DNA of 64,000 nucleotides. It comes from Lumbricus rubellus (lineage: Eukaryota; Annelida; Clitellata; Crassiclitellata; Lumbricidae). A model generated the notes under the pieces. The model was not told where the DNA came from and did no database searches. It saw only the letters and a list, made by a program, of their open reading frames with translations. Made by a program: the position numbers and the translations under genes. Positions 1-12,199 of the stretch are shown one piece after another. Each line of letters begins with the position of its first letter. Position 1 is the first letter of the stretch. The stretch spans positions 37,546,676 through 37,610,675 of the forward strand of contig OX243816.1 in assembly GCA_945859605.1 (NCBI GenBank), given 5' to 3'.

Positions 1-84
1 CCAACCTCAGCGGGTCCATACGACCTTTTTGGATTGATCCTTTGACTTATGCACCGATCAATCGAAAGTCATTGAGTTTGTACT

Positions 85-728
85 ATGTATGTATGTATGT
101 ATGTATGTATGTATGTATGTATGTATGTATGTATGTATGTATGTATGTATGTATGTATGTATGTATGTATGTATGTATGTATGTATGTATGTATGTATGT
201 ATGTATGTATGTATGTATGTATGTATGTATGTATGTATGTATGTATGTATGTATGTATGTATGTATGTATGTATGTATGTATGTATGTATGTATGTATGT
301 ATGTATGTATGTATGTATGTATGTATGTATGTATGTATGTATGTATGTATGTATGTATGTATGTATGTATGTATGTATGTATGTATGTATGTATGTATGT
401 ATGTATGTATGTATGTATGTATGTATGTATGTATGTATGTATGTATGTATGTATGTATGTATGTATGTATGTATGTATGTATGTATGTATGTATGTATGT
501 ATGTATGTATGTATGTATGTATGTATGTATGTATGTATGTATGTATGTATGTATGTATGTATGTATGTATGTATGTATGTATGTATGTATGTATGTATGT
601 ATGTATGTATGTATGTATGTATGTATGTATGTACTATGTATGTATGTATGTATGTATGTATGTATGTATGTATGTATGTATGTATGTATGTATGTATGTA
701 TGTATGTATGTATGTATGTATGTATGTA
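85..728. repeat. (GTAT)n microsatellite, about 640 bp
   Basis: Nearly pure ATGT/GTAT tetranucleotide repeat. It is broken once by GTACTATG at about 631-640 and grades into GT-rich DNA (GTGTGTTTGTGCGTGTG) by 760. The long open frames of alternating Met-Tyr-Val-Cys come from the 12-bp reading period and are not genes. Confidence 0.97.
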
Positions 729-973
729 CGTGTGTGTGTTTGTGCGTGTGCATGCGTGCAGTCGGTAAGAGAATGAACGTGATCAAAGTTTTATGGTACA
801 TTTTTCCGCCTGACTATATATTCGCTGACATCTTTGAACTTTTCAACATCCTGACCAATCAAATTAATTTCCTCTGACGTGGCGGTCGTTTTAACTGCTC
901 GTACGTTCGCATGATTAGCTTTTATAAGTCTCCATGTCGATTTCGTGTACCCGGTACCAGGTTTTGCACAGCT

Positions 974-1101
974 GGTGGTGATTTAGCCTTCGAATGAGGG
1001 GTATATATAACTCTACTTTCCACGCTGTTTGATGTCGAGCAAGTATCAACCGGTCTTCGCGCGTTCACTGCTTTTGAAAAAGTACTTAGAAGACTATTCG
1101 G
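974..1101 (+). promoter_or_regulatory. Gene A promoter and non-coding exon
   Basis: GGTGGTGATTTAGCC (974-988) lies just upstream of a TATA box (GTATATATAA, 1001-1010). A presumed untranslated exon follows, ending TATTCGG at 1101 with donor GTGAGT. The same layout occurs before genes C, D and E and, more weakly, before B. The start site would be near 1030; it is inferred from TATA spacing. Confidence 0.6.
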
Positions 1102-1157
1102 GTGAGTTTTTGAACGGTTGGATTTTGTAACGCTGAGAATATTGCAAATTCATGAAT

Positions 1158-1465
1158 GATTGTTAGAAGGACATTTGTAGCGTGCTTCTTCTTCTGTCTT
1201 CTCCTCCGTCATCGATATGACGATGAGGCTTTTATGAAATTTCTCCAAACTTCTCTGCTTCTGATTGTTTCTCCGATCTCAGCTAAGCTGGTGGCCTTCT
1301 CTTTCAGGTCTTCTTTGATGTTATCTATCCATATCTTCAGCTGTCTAACTCTGCTTCTTTCTTCTTCTACATGTCCAATTGTCCATGTAGTGCAGCGTTT
1401 TTTAGTCTATGTTCCTCCATTCTTCTCACATGACCGAACCATCTGAGTCTTCTCTTTGTAGCGTG
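1158..1465 (-). mobile_element. LINE 3'-end fragment
   Basis: Read on the minus strand this encodes, with frame breaks, LRWFGHVRRMEEHR followed by KIWIDNIKEDL and a Trp-containing end. This is the usual C-terminus of RTE-like non-LTR retrotransposon reverse transcriptases. It is decayed and lies in the 5'UTR intron of gene A. Confidence 0.55.
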
Positions 1466-1933
1466 CAGTTCCACGCAAAAGACGCAGTTTTACATGAATT
1501 TGTGCAGCTATAAAAAATTCGTTTGTGCAATTCTTAATGGCAAAAACTGATCCTTTTTATCCGATTGTGGGTAATTTATCATGGAGGATGGGAAGGAAAG
1601 TAAGGGGGTTGTGCAGTTCAAAAATTCCTTAAAAGAAGGCATGATGCATGTAGTTATAAGAGTTCATCACTCTGCTCAACAAGTCAAAACAATTCCTTCA
1701 CGGAGCGTTGCTACAAAATTAGCGTGTTTAGCAATGGAGCTTGGATATTAGGCTATTCAGTCAACCAGCCATAGGCAACCGGCAAGTTACTTGACTAATT
1801 TCTTAGTGAGGTAGCCTAGTCTGCCAAAAAGACTGATTGACTCCAGAAGTGATCCAGTCGAGTAGCATCATTAATTGTGTAGCTAGTGTCTTTTAGGTGC
1901 GTAACTAAGTAAATTGAGTGACAAGATAGAACA

Positions 1934-4900
1934 ATGAAGGCTGCAGCAGCTGTTGGTGTCTTCTGCCTCATCATCGTTACCGTCGTCAACGGTTCCCATT
2001 TCTTCGATGACAAAGTCATCAAAGACGCTAATGGTAAACATTTCAGTCTACGTTTAAGAATATGTAGCCTATACCGTGCGATCTAATCAACTGAATATAT
2101 GCTTTGAATATAGGCTATATACACTGTGTCCACGATAAAGTAGATCACACAATAAAGTGTCATAACTCGGTCAAAACTTGTATGATTTGTCTGAAATTTT
2201 AAACACAGCAACAGTGATTATATTTACACGAGTTCCTAAATCCGATTAGAAATATTCGCGTGTTTGTCAAATTTATGATCGTTTAAAATGCAGCACCGAA
2301 AAATTGAACTTTCCAACATGGAAAACCTGAAAGGAAGTGAAATTCAGCTAAATATGGTGTTCCAAATGTCCAGCTTGTTCACGGACACACGACCGTAGAC
2401 GTAGACGCTACTGTTTGATGGTCCTGTCGATGATCACCTGGTTAAACAACTGCCAATCTTCAAACAGACGCGCCCTATGCCCTACGGTTATCGATGTCAT
2501 GAATACGCGTGAACGAAAATCACGCTCCCCCACCACATGTACTCCGGATCAAGATCTGGACTGCTGGACGGCCACAGCTGCGGGATATGAAGCCGAGTGT
2601 CTTCCGGGACGGCTACTACACTACTACGTCTATGGTCGTGTGCTCGTGAACAAAAATGACATTTTGAGCACTAATTATAGCTGAATTTTGCTTCCTTTCA
2701 GCTTTTGCATGTTGGAAAGTTCAATTTTCGGTGCTTCATTTTAAACGCCCATAAATTTGGCAAACTCGCGAATATTTTTAATCGGCTTTAGGATCTCATG
2801 TAGATATGGTAATTGTTGCTGTGTTTTAAATTTCAGACAAATCATACAAGTTTTGACCGAGTTATGACACTTTATTGTGTGATCTACTTTATCGTGGACA
2901 CAGTGTATATATATATGTATGTGTATATGTATGCATGCACGTAAGTATGTATGTATAATATATGTAGATATGTAGGCATGCATGTATGTATGTAGTATGT
3001 ATGTATGTGCGTACGTGCGTGCGTATTTATGTATGTATGTATGTATGTATGTATGTATGTATGTATGTATGTATGTATGTATGTATGTATGTATGTATGT
3101 ATGTATGTATGTATGTATGTATGTATGTATGTATGTTTGTATGTATGTATGTATGTATGTATGTATGTATGTATGTATGTATGTATGTATGTATGTATGT
3201 ATGTATGTATGTATGTATGTATGTATGTATGTATGTATGTATGTATGTATGTATGTATGTATGTATGTATGTATGTATGTATGTATGTATGTATGTATGT
3301 ATGTATGTATGATGTATGTATGTATGAATCAATCAATCAATCAATCAAGATTTTTTACCGTCACCTAAAGCATGTATGTATGTACGTTTGTATGTATGTA
3401 TGTATGTCGCTATGCCATAATCCTTAAAAACAACTGATCTGTAATGCGTCCGTGCAATCAGTATCAATTATTGTAGAACTTCATGGGTGTTAGAAGCTAG
3501 GATTACTGGTTAAGATAATAATATACCCGAATTGTATACGTCTTTCGAAACTTTTCAGTCACTTCACGAAAATCTTGCTCAAAAATGTTTCCACTTTTTC
3601 CATCAACCGAGACTATAATTCTATATGTAATTAACTATTTTAAAGGACTAGCTCCAAGCCTCCACCGTGTCTTCGAGAACTCTGTTCGTCCACCCCAGGA
3701 GTTCAGCGTCGATCCACCCTTCGATCGGCGAACCAAATTGAGCTTCTGGTTCCCCGCTCGCGGACTGCTATGCGACAGCGTCGTTCATTCTCTGTTGCTG
3801 GTCCTACCACCTGGAATGGTCTTCCTGTTAGCCTACATTGCGCTTAATTCCCAGAGGTCACTCCGCTCTGTTCCTTAAGAACCTAAAAACTGTTTTATTT
3901 AGCCGTGGTTGGGCCGGGAGCGCTTCTGAGTAGCCTACCTTGAAGAGGCGCTATATAAATTTCCGAAATAAATAAATTAATTAATAATATGTAACCTAAC
4001 CGCGGTAGTGTAGTGGTGGGTTTTGTTCCTTGGAGCCAGAAGGGTACAGGTTCGAATCCACTTCAAGCCTTCGATTAGGGACCTTGAGCAAGTCGTTTGC
4101 TTGCAATTGCTCATGTGCTTAATTAAACCCAGCTGTCGCACGTGAGGTTACGTGGGTGGGTCACGTGGGGGAGGTCACGTGGGTGAAGTAGAACTCTTCC
4201 TTTATCGTCTACTGACCCAGTTCCAAAACGTAGGGACAATTGAATTGGCAATGTGGATTAGAATGCGTTAAGATACATTGCATACAAGTGCCTTCAAGGT
4301 AAGTGAAATGCCATCTTGACCCTAATATTTCCTCATTGAAGCAGAGGGTAGAGAAGATAATTATCGAATGGAGACTCCAAACACAATAATTCACAAGCAG
4401 AAATATTAGAAAGATCTGATGAGATGATCCAAAATCAGGTTTGTAGTAACTGAAATGTTTTTAACCTTAAGCAATGAATCGGTTGGTGTAATCGAATATC
4501 CTGTTCTGTAGGCAAGATTATCCAGTGTTCGACCGAGTATGGAGGAGAAACATACACTGTCGGCGCACACAAGCCCCTCCAACTGCCATCTATCGACGGC
4601 GGGCCCTGCTTCAAATGCAGATGCGACTCTTATGGACTGACTTGCTTCCAGATACATGAGTAAGGTTTCGTTGACGTATGCAGGCTAAGGGACGGGGAAA
4701 ATATCAAATGGATGGACGGAATGAGGGAATGAATGAGGGAAGCAAACAAGAGGAAGGGTGGATGGAAGAAGAATGTTTGAAACGATTATTTACGAAGGAA
4801 TTAAAACAACTTCTTTGAATTATTCATCCAAAGTTCGCTCAACTGTGTTTGTAATTTTCAGCTATTCTGATCCTTCACTCAATTAATCGACTGACAGACT

Positions 4901-5150
4901 TTATTAAGTAGGATATACTGAAAGTCGGTCAGTCAATTAGTCAGTCAGTTTGCCTGTTCATCGGTGGTTTGCCTGTTCATCGGTGGTTTGCCTTTTTAAA
5001 TGTCTTTGTTTTAAGTCTGCAGTTAGCGACATAATTTTACTTGATGACTTTAGTGAGTCTCCTGGCTGTCCGGGTTATAACGCCGGTCAAGTCGATGACA
5101 ACGGTGAAATCGATGGCGACGAAGAAGACGATTCTGACGACCGTAAGTGA
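1934..5150 (+). CDS. Gene A: small secreted six-cysteine peptide (three coding exons)
   Basis: The predicted exons are 1934-2033, 4512-4659 and 5054-5150, with introns in phases 1 and 2 and GT/AG borders (donors GTAAAC and GTAAGG). The product is about 114 residues. Exon 1 is a signal peptide (MKAAAAVGVFCLIIVTVVNG). Exon 2 carries five cysteines in the order C, CFKCRC, C. Exon 3 gives the sixth (PGCPG) and then an acidic tail rich in Asp/Glu ending DDSDDRK. The CxxCxC spacing recalls VWC or beta-microseminoprotein-like domains, but I do not recognise the family firmly. An alternative is that GTAAGT at the apparent end of exon 3 is a donor to a further exon. Intron 1 holds a TA-flanked element, a microsatellite, a LINE end and a SINE. 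Confidence 0.7.
2122..2905. mobile_element. Non-autonomous DNA transposon with long TIRs, TA target
   Basis: The ends CACTGTGTCCACGATAAAGT... and ...ACTTTATCGTGGACACAGTG are inverted, and homology between the arms extends over about 230 bp each side (2122-2350 and 2685-2905). TA dinucleotides flank it (2120-2121 and 2906-2907), as in the Tc1/mariner superfamily. The centre has no convincing coding sequence. It lies in intron 1 of gene A. Confidence 0.75.
2906..3410. repeat. (GTAT)n microsatellite with an AATC patch
   Basis: A second long GTAT tract (about 3030-3326) follows directly on the TA-flanked element. It is interrupted by (AATC)n at about 3327-3348 and resumes near 3371. As at 85-728, the tract yields spurious long ORFs on both strands. 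Confidence 0.95.
3600..3990 (+). mobile_element. LINE 3'-end fragment
   Basis: Frame-broken coding remnants include a region with LKTVLFSRGWAGSASE, followed by the tail GGAGCGCTTCTGAGTAG...GGCGCTATATAAAT and an AAATAAAT-type terminus. The same tail recurs at 49950-49995 and 57925-57975. It is typical of CR1/L2-like LINE 3' ends and of SINEs that share them. Confidence 0.55.
3996..4140 (+). mobile_element. tRNA-derived SINE fragment
   Basis: It has an A-box-like GCGGTAGTGTAGTGG and a B-box GGTTCGAATCC about 45 bp apart, then the body GGGACCTTGAGCAAGTCG. Related copies lie at 50165-50363 (minus) and 58205-58440 (plus). It is not a functional tRNA gene because no full cloverleaf forms and it continues into the SINE body. 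Confidence 0.65.
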
Positions 5151-6020
5151 TTACTGTCAGCACAACTGTCAAGACGACCTGCTCAGTATCTTCAGCGATC
5201 GTCAGGACTTTCCTTTTTTGCCGCAGTACATGAAGAAATTTCGTCATCGAAATCATATCTACCATAACAACTGCGTTTCGGACAACAATTATAATGACTA
5301 GCCTATATGTCATAGGCCTACTATGAAATTCTCTGAAAAGCTAACGATCTAAATGCATTAAAGTGAAAGACACATTTGCTTCAGCTAAAGAATGTTTTGC
5401 CATTCGTTTTGAGTCATAAGTTACGTTTAACATCAAACTTATTGAAATTAGAATAGTACTCTGTCCAATGTTCATCCGGTCTCTCAATCTTAGTCCAATG
5501 AAACTCGATTACACATCCAGGTTATATGATATTTATATAAATGATAAATCTGATATTTTTAGACTCTGGATTCACGTTTTTACCGTAAGCAAATCTTTCT
5601 TAGAGTGTCCTGTGTATATAGATCTATAGTCCTCTTTGTATGCACACAATGGAACTGTAGGCTAAGGCAGTGTAGGCCCTGTTAATTTTTAAATAAAATG
5701 CTTCGCTTCAATGCGGCTATGCGTGCGGCTAATTGTTGTTGTTGTCATTCTTATCTTCAAAGTCTTGGTGAATTCTGGCAGCTTAATAAGGTCCAGGAAA
5801 ATGTTGGCAGATTCAAATGTCAGGAAATTTATGCAGCCCAACCTTGGCATGTGTGGCAGTCCTTTCCCTTGCCGCCTGGTGTTCCCATCGACAGTGCACG
5901 ACGGTCAGTGTGCACATTAACTGTAGCACGGCACTTTATTATGATGAGTTGCAGTTGCAAACAACTCGCTGTAGTAGTTGCATAAATGAAGGCTCAATAA
6001 AAATAAACATGCTTTTCAAT
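5151..6020 (+). other. 3' flank of gene A (part of the duplication unit)
   Basis: No gene seen. The segment at about 5330-5420 resembles the flank after gene B (34100-34160). The segment at about 5640-5995 resembles 47870-48300 after gene C, sharing ATGAAATGCTTCGCTTCAATG-like and CGCCGCCTGNTG-like stretches. These are probably 3'UTR or downstream sequences copied with the gene. AATAAA lies near 5691 and again near 5996. Confidence 0.5.
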
Positions 6021-6022
6021 TT

Positions 6023-6440
6023 GGGACGAGGCGATACAACTGGCGGCATATACCCGAATCCCAAGGCGTATAGCACTGCAGAGATATTTTATTTCCGTAA
6101 ACTGGAAGTTGGATGAAAGATGAAAACATGATATTACTGCTGACATACTGCAGTATCATTAGAAGCTGGATGAGCATATTAACTAACAGAAGTAGAAGTT
6201 GCATGAGTGACGAAATCATGATTTTATGCTAAATTATAAGCGTAAAACTAGAGGCTGGATGAACGATCAAAATATTTTTTGTTGAATTAGAAGCTGGATG
6301 AATAACGGAACTGTGATATAGTAGAATTAGAAGTTGGATGAGCGATGAAAAAATGAATAAAACATGTTTTAAATAATTTTACGTTGCTATACGACTTGGG
6401 ATTCGGGTATATGCCAACTGGCGGTGGACAGGGAGAAATG
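6023..6440. repeat. Inverted repeat enclosing degenerate tandem repeats
   Basis: Arms of about 35 bp (GGCATATACCCGAATCCCAA near 6047 and its inverse TTGGGATTCGGGTATATGCC near 6396) enclose several degenerate units of about 55-60 bp containing AGAAGCTGGATGA. It may be a small fold-back or MITE-like element. No clear target duplication was found. Confidence 0.55.
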
Positions 6441-6485
6441 GAGGAGCTGCACTGCCCGATGTGCAGAATTGCATCAAAAGTACTT

Positions 6486-7030
<545 letters not shown>

Positions 7031-7690
7031 CAATTTAACATAAGTATCATTTAGTTTCGAGCAAATCATAAAAACTCTTAGAAAAGGCATCTTAGGAAGA
7101 TCTTAGTTTTTCAGTAGTGAATGGACCGCTGCAGGAAAGAGTTCAAGCGTATAATGCAGAAGAGATTAAATTGAGTGGCTGTAGAGAGGATGGTTATCGA
7201 AATAATAGTGGAAATCATTTTGACATGGCATATACAAATAGTCTGACACCAGAGTACTCTCAGTAGAAGCACCCACAACTATTCATAGTAATGCATTTTA
7301 AATACGTCAACAGCGTTTCTCAGAAGAGTCAGGAGGCTGAAACGCTTACGTTTACAGGAATTCGTCATCGACTCATCAAAGTCATCATCATTAGGCGCAT
7401 ATAATTATGATGATGATGTTGTTGATGGTGGTGGTATTCTGCCCGAAGGTAGGTTCATTGGCTTTTATGCCTCTGGGGATGAGATGAGTGAGGTAGTTTC
7501 CCGTTGCCTTCCCCACCGCGTTCCATGCGTGCTAGCCCAAGATATCTAAATCTCTGAGTGTCAACTCCCAGCCCAGGGCTTGAACCGCAGTCCGTTGTAT
7601 CCAAAAGACGAATACCGCTCTCGCTTACGATGTAGCTAACTAGGTCAGTATATAATTATATGCTCATTTAAACCAGCAAACGTTCAGACT
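7031..7690. other. Intergenic DNA, no gene seen
   Basis: AT-rich spacer. From about 7300 it matches 35690 onward (CGGCATTTCTTAGAAGAATC-like then GAGGCNGAAACGTTTACG). A stretch near 7440-7640 (CCCGTTGCCTTCCCCACCGCG) looks like a decayed repeat with no coding potential. Confidence 0.5.
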
Positions 7691-8549
7691 TTACCACGCA
7701 CTGATTTGTGGGTGCACGTCGCAAGTTCTGCAATGAGAGAGAGAGTGTGGGGGGACGTGTGTGTGTGTGTGTGTGATTGAATTGGTTTGATGCTGTAATT
7801 GGCCATAAAATCGTTTTAGTCTTCAATTGATTAATTGTGGGAATATTGATCATGGCTATAATAATCCGGTCGCGCGCAGAAACACACGGGCAGCAACAAG
7901 ACAGGCCTCACACACTGCAGATCCGGGACAAGGAATGGCGCCTTTGAACCCAGACAGATCGAGTTAAATGGACTCCACGGGTCATGTTCTGCAGCATGGT
8001 GGTCTCGGCTGCAACAAGGTTTTGACAATTTAATGACGAAAGTTGTAGTTAAAGTGGCTAGGACCTAAAATAGCCTATTATTAGACCAGTGTGAAACTAA
8101 CATGGGCGCTGCCATGCATACGCAGCTTTCGGTACATACCTTCTATAGCCCAGATTGTCCATTTAACTCCATGCAGTTGCCGTGACATCCATTGAGACGG
8201 GCAGCAGCCTCTAAGAATATCGCCAGATAAATTCACTAAAAGATGAGCAGTATTAGGTCACATACGAGAACCTTGCGGAATAGTTTTGGCAGAAAGTCTT
8301 TATTCTGCATTTGCACGTCTTCGTGACTACGTCTGATCGAGACATGATTGTAGCAGAATCCCCCACATCCACCCTCTACTTCGACTCAACCCTCCTTAAC
8401 CTCATTTCTCCCTCCACCAACCTATCCTCACAACACCTCTCCTTTACCTCACCTCCTCTTCGCCTCTTCGCCTCAACCCTCCTTCTCCTCATTCCTTCCT
8501 CCACCCACGTATAGGCCTGTCCCTCACATCACCTCTGCATGTCTCCCAT
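7690..8549. other. Segmental duplication block 1, left part
   Basis: Homologous over several hundred bp to about 35825-36480: CACGCACTGAT, GATTGAATTGGTTTGATG, ATCCGGGACA and CTCGGCTGCAAC occur in the same order. Near 8370-8520 it carries a short CCTAACCTCATTTCTCCCTCC-like stretch, the probable seed of the minisatellite that expanded in block 2. A short (GT)n lies near 7757-7775. No gene seen. Confidence 0.7.
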
Positions 8550-8755
8550 TAGTAGAGCGGATTGGAACGAAAATGTGAAGGAATTGTGCATTTTGTGATA
8601 CAAGCATGAAATTCGGTACATACCACGAAAATGTCATGAGAAAAAGATTTGGCTATAGGGCCATCGCAGATTTGGCCCCTGGCCCCAATGGCAGCCATTT
8701 TTCAAAATGGCCGACCGGTTTACAGATTTAAAATTATCTCAGCTTCCAGTGCGCT

Positions 8756-9552
8756 TAGAATCGTCATCTTGGTGTCTAAACATACATAGTTAGGGGCGAG
8801 GATTCCAACAGAGCCATTACAGATGTTCCCCAGGGTCCCAATGGCGGCCATTTTCCAAAATGGCCGACCAAAATACTGATTTTTCAGTATCTCAGCTTCC
8901 AGTACACTTATAATCGTCATCTTGGTGTCTAAACATACACAGTTAAGGGCGAGGATTCCAACAGAGCCATTACAAATGTTTCCCATGGTCCCGATGGCGG
9001 CCATTTTCCAAAATGGCCGACCAAAATACTGATTTTTCAATGTCTCAGCTTCCAGTACACTTTGAATCGTCATCTTGGTGTCTAAACATACACAGTTAGG
9101 GGCGAGGATTCCAACAGAGCCATTGCAAATGTTTCCCATGGTCCCAATGGCGGCCATTTTCCAAAATGGCCGACCAAAATACTGATTTTTCAATATCTCA
9201 GCTTCCAGTACACTTATAATCGTCATCTTGGTGTCTAAACATACACAGTTAAGGGCGAGGATTCCAACAGAGCCATTGCAAATGTTCCCCACGGTCCCAA
9301 TGGCGGCCATTTTCCAAAATGGCCGACCAAAATACTGATTTTTCAATATCTCAGCTACCAGTACACTTATAATCGTCATCTTGGTGTCTCAACATACACA
9401 GTTAAGGGCGAGGATTCCAACAGAGCCATTGCAAATGTTCCCCACGGTCCCGATGGCGGCCATTTTCCAAAATGGCCGACCAAAATACTGATTTTTCAAT
9501 ATCTCAGCTTCCAGTACACTTATAATCGTCATCTTGGTGTCTAAACATACAC
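8756..9552. repeat. 153-bp tandem repeats in the left TIR
   Basis: The phrase CGTCATCTTGGTGTCT recurs at 8762, 8915, 9068, 9221, 9374 and 9527, exactly 153 bp apart. Units are highly similar and contain a near-palindromic GGCCATTTTCCAAAATGGCC. Because 153 is a multiple of three, a repetitive minus-strand frame of 51-residue units stays open; I treat it as non-genic. Confidence 0.95.
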
Positions 9553-11946
9553 AGTTAAGGACGCGCACCCGACATGCTCATCAGGTTACAGCATCAAGCC
9601 TGCATAACCTACTCCAGAAAGCATACACTGAGTACAGCAGCAACCATAATGTAGAGACTCTGAAGCAATTAGAAAACTGGTGCGATGAGAGAGCGAAAGT
9701 CAGCCCACAGTTTAACTTCTGGTTCACAATTTTACAACTGGAACTTCAGATGCTGATCTTTGTGCGATCACTGAGAGAGGGTGATTTTGAACTTTACATA
9801 GATTCGCTGACGCAGCTCGTGCCCTGGTTCTTCTCACTTGACCACACGCATTACGCTAGATGGATATCAATCCACCTCCGTGACATGATCGTGTTATCAG
9901 AGAAGCATCCTGCTGTATTCCAGGAATTTCTGCGTGGTCACTTTACAGTCAAGAAGACAGGGCGTGCATTCTCCAACATTGCAATCGACCAAGCTCACGA
10001 GCAGAACAACGCTTATGTAAAGGATGACGGAGGTGCTATAGGCCTCACTCAGAACCCGCAAGCCCTACGTCGATGGATGGTGTCTGGACCAGAGATGGCC
10101 CGTTTAATCGAAGAGTTCCAGGAATCGATAAGAAAAACGGATGCGGAGTCTGAGGTTCGCCATCATGAGCAGACAAGAAGCACACAGGTAAAGTTTTTCA
10201 ATCAGGTTAAGGCCCTCAGCAATGTTATCGAAGAGATGGGAAACCCATTTATTGACGACAGCAATGACCTACTTGTACTGGATACAAGAGATCTGGCTGA
10301 TCAAGCAGTGATAAAGACCATATGCATCCTCGAGAAAACTGGACAAGAACAGTACGAAACATTCATCAAGGAACGTCTCATTAACCAAACGCGACCTGTC
10401 AGTGATCCAATAAAAAGAAATAATTTCCCTCTCTTCAGTCGTCCACTTGTACGCGACAAGTCGCGAGCAAAAGAACATTTGTCATCTGTGAAGAAGGACT
10501 GTTCACTGTTCTCCAGGTTGTACATTTCCTGTCAGACACGTGAAGGAGACCTGGACGAATTTTTTGCTCACGAGAACCAGGCGTGTCCACCATCACTCTC
10601 GAATATGGGCAAATTACGGCTAGGAACTAAGTCAGACATTGTGAGTTGTCTGGAAGAACTGATTCCTACTTCAACAAATGAGGCCACGGCAGATATCCAA
10701 CCAGGCCATTCATTGGGTGCTCCATTTGTTGACGCTGTTATACTGGATGGAGCCGTCATAGTCAACATGCTGAAACCTGGCACTGCATGCACCTTTTCGG
10801 ATTATGCCTCCCATATTTTCTTGCCATACGTCACAAGACAGCTGGAGCATGTGCATAGAGTAGATGTTGTATGGGATGAATATGTGCGTGGCAGCCTGAA
10901 GACATACACACGCAGTGTGAGGGGTAAGGGAAGTCGAAGGCGCGTGGAATCTTCTAATGCTCTACCCAGAAACTGGCAGGAATTCCTGAGGAACGACGAA
11001 AACAAGTCAGAGTTGTTTTCTTTCTTGAGTCTGCAAATAGCAAAACTAGAAATAGAAACAGGAAAACAGATCATAGTCACTTACCACGAGGATGTGCTCT
11101 GTACTCGTCAAAGAGACACAACTGGACTTGCTCCATGTACTCCGGAGGAAGCCGATACAAGAATTTTTCTGCATGTCTCCGATGCCACTAAACATGGTTA
11201 TCGTAAGGTGATGATACGCACCGTTGACTCTGACGTGTTGGTGTTGGCAATAGCAGCAGTTCAGCAGCTGAGCATTGATGAACTGTGGGTTGGTTTTGCC
11301 TCAGGTAAAAGCTTCAGATATCTACCAACCCATGAGATGGCGCGTGCCCTCGGTCCAGAAAAGTGTATGGCCTTGCCCTTCCTACACGCATTCAGCGGAT
11401 GTGACACAGTATCATCATTTGCTGGCCGTGAAAAAAAAAACTGTCTGGGACATTTGGAAGACATTCGGCGACGTCACCCCAGCCTTCTGCACTTTAGCAT
11501 CAACTCCCAGCTCTGTTTATGATCAACTCGATATAATTGAGCGCTTTGTGGTTCTTTTGTACGACCGTGCTAGTGGCGAGGAGAAGGTCAATGAGGCAAG
11601 GAAGCAGCTGTTCTCACAGAAAGACAGACCCATGGATGGCCTTCCTCCAACTCAAGCTGCTCTGGTGGAGCACACAAAGAGAGCTGCCTACCAAGCAGGT
11701 CACGTTTGGAAACAGATGTTGATAGCTGCTCCTGAACTGCCATGTCCTGGTCAATGGGGGTGGCTGCAAACGATTGAAGGTGGCTGGGAAGTGAAGTGGA
11801 CAACGCTTCCCGAAGCGTCTCGTGCCTGTCGTGAACTACTCAGATGTGGCTGTGAGAAGGGATGTAGGGGACAATGCAAATGTGTTAAAGCGTCTCTACA
11901 GTGTACTGGTCTCTGTCTCTGTAGAGGCCTATGCGACCGGGAATGA
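9534..11946 (+). pseudogene. Transposase-like gene, split by a frameshift
   Basis: A long frame (9534-11522) continues in a second frame to 11946, where Cys-rich motifs end the protein. The switch is in a run of ten A at 11431-11440; the second frame resumes with TVWDIWKTFGD. Recognisable blocks are GLTQNPQALRRWM near residue 170, TPEEADTRIFLH and RTVDSDVLVLA near 540-570, HAFSGCDTVSSFAG near 620, and a C-terminal CGCEKGC...CKC...C tail. This arrangement recurs in mobile-element proteins of marine invertebrates, with a PIN- or nuclease-like acidic core. I cannot name the superfamily. The first ATG lies inside the TIR repeat, so the true start may be upstream or spliced. The element is probably non-autonomous now unless the A-run is a sequencing error. 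Confidence 0.75.
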
Positions 11947-12199
11947 CGTTTATGATGTTGTATAATTCTGTGTTCAGTCCTCTGTCTGGATAAAGGCTCC
12001 CATAATTATGTATAGTTGTATAATTAAATATGTCACAATGCACATTTACGAGAGCATCAGTAATATCTTGAATTGCATATTTTCTAAAACTTGTTTATTG
12101 CCAAATGAACATGAACACAATCAAAAGTTTCAGAAATAGTATAATGCAATAAATAACATAGATTAGACACCAAGATGACATTATGAAAAATTGCAGCCA

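Noticed and set aside
42..877. Long ORFs of repeated Met-Tyr-Val-Cys
   Set aside because: They are translations of the GTAT microsatellite in all frames.
3996..4070. tRNA gene suggested by A and B boxes
   Set aside because: No complete cloverleaf; sequence continues into a SINE body repeated at 50165 and 58205.
11425..11445. Programmed frameshift in the 9534 transposon gene at its A(10) run
   Set aside because: A_AAA_AAC is present, but the downstream frame is +1 and not -1, so an ordinary indel or sequencing error is likelier.
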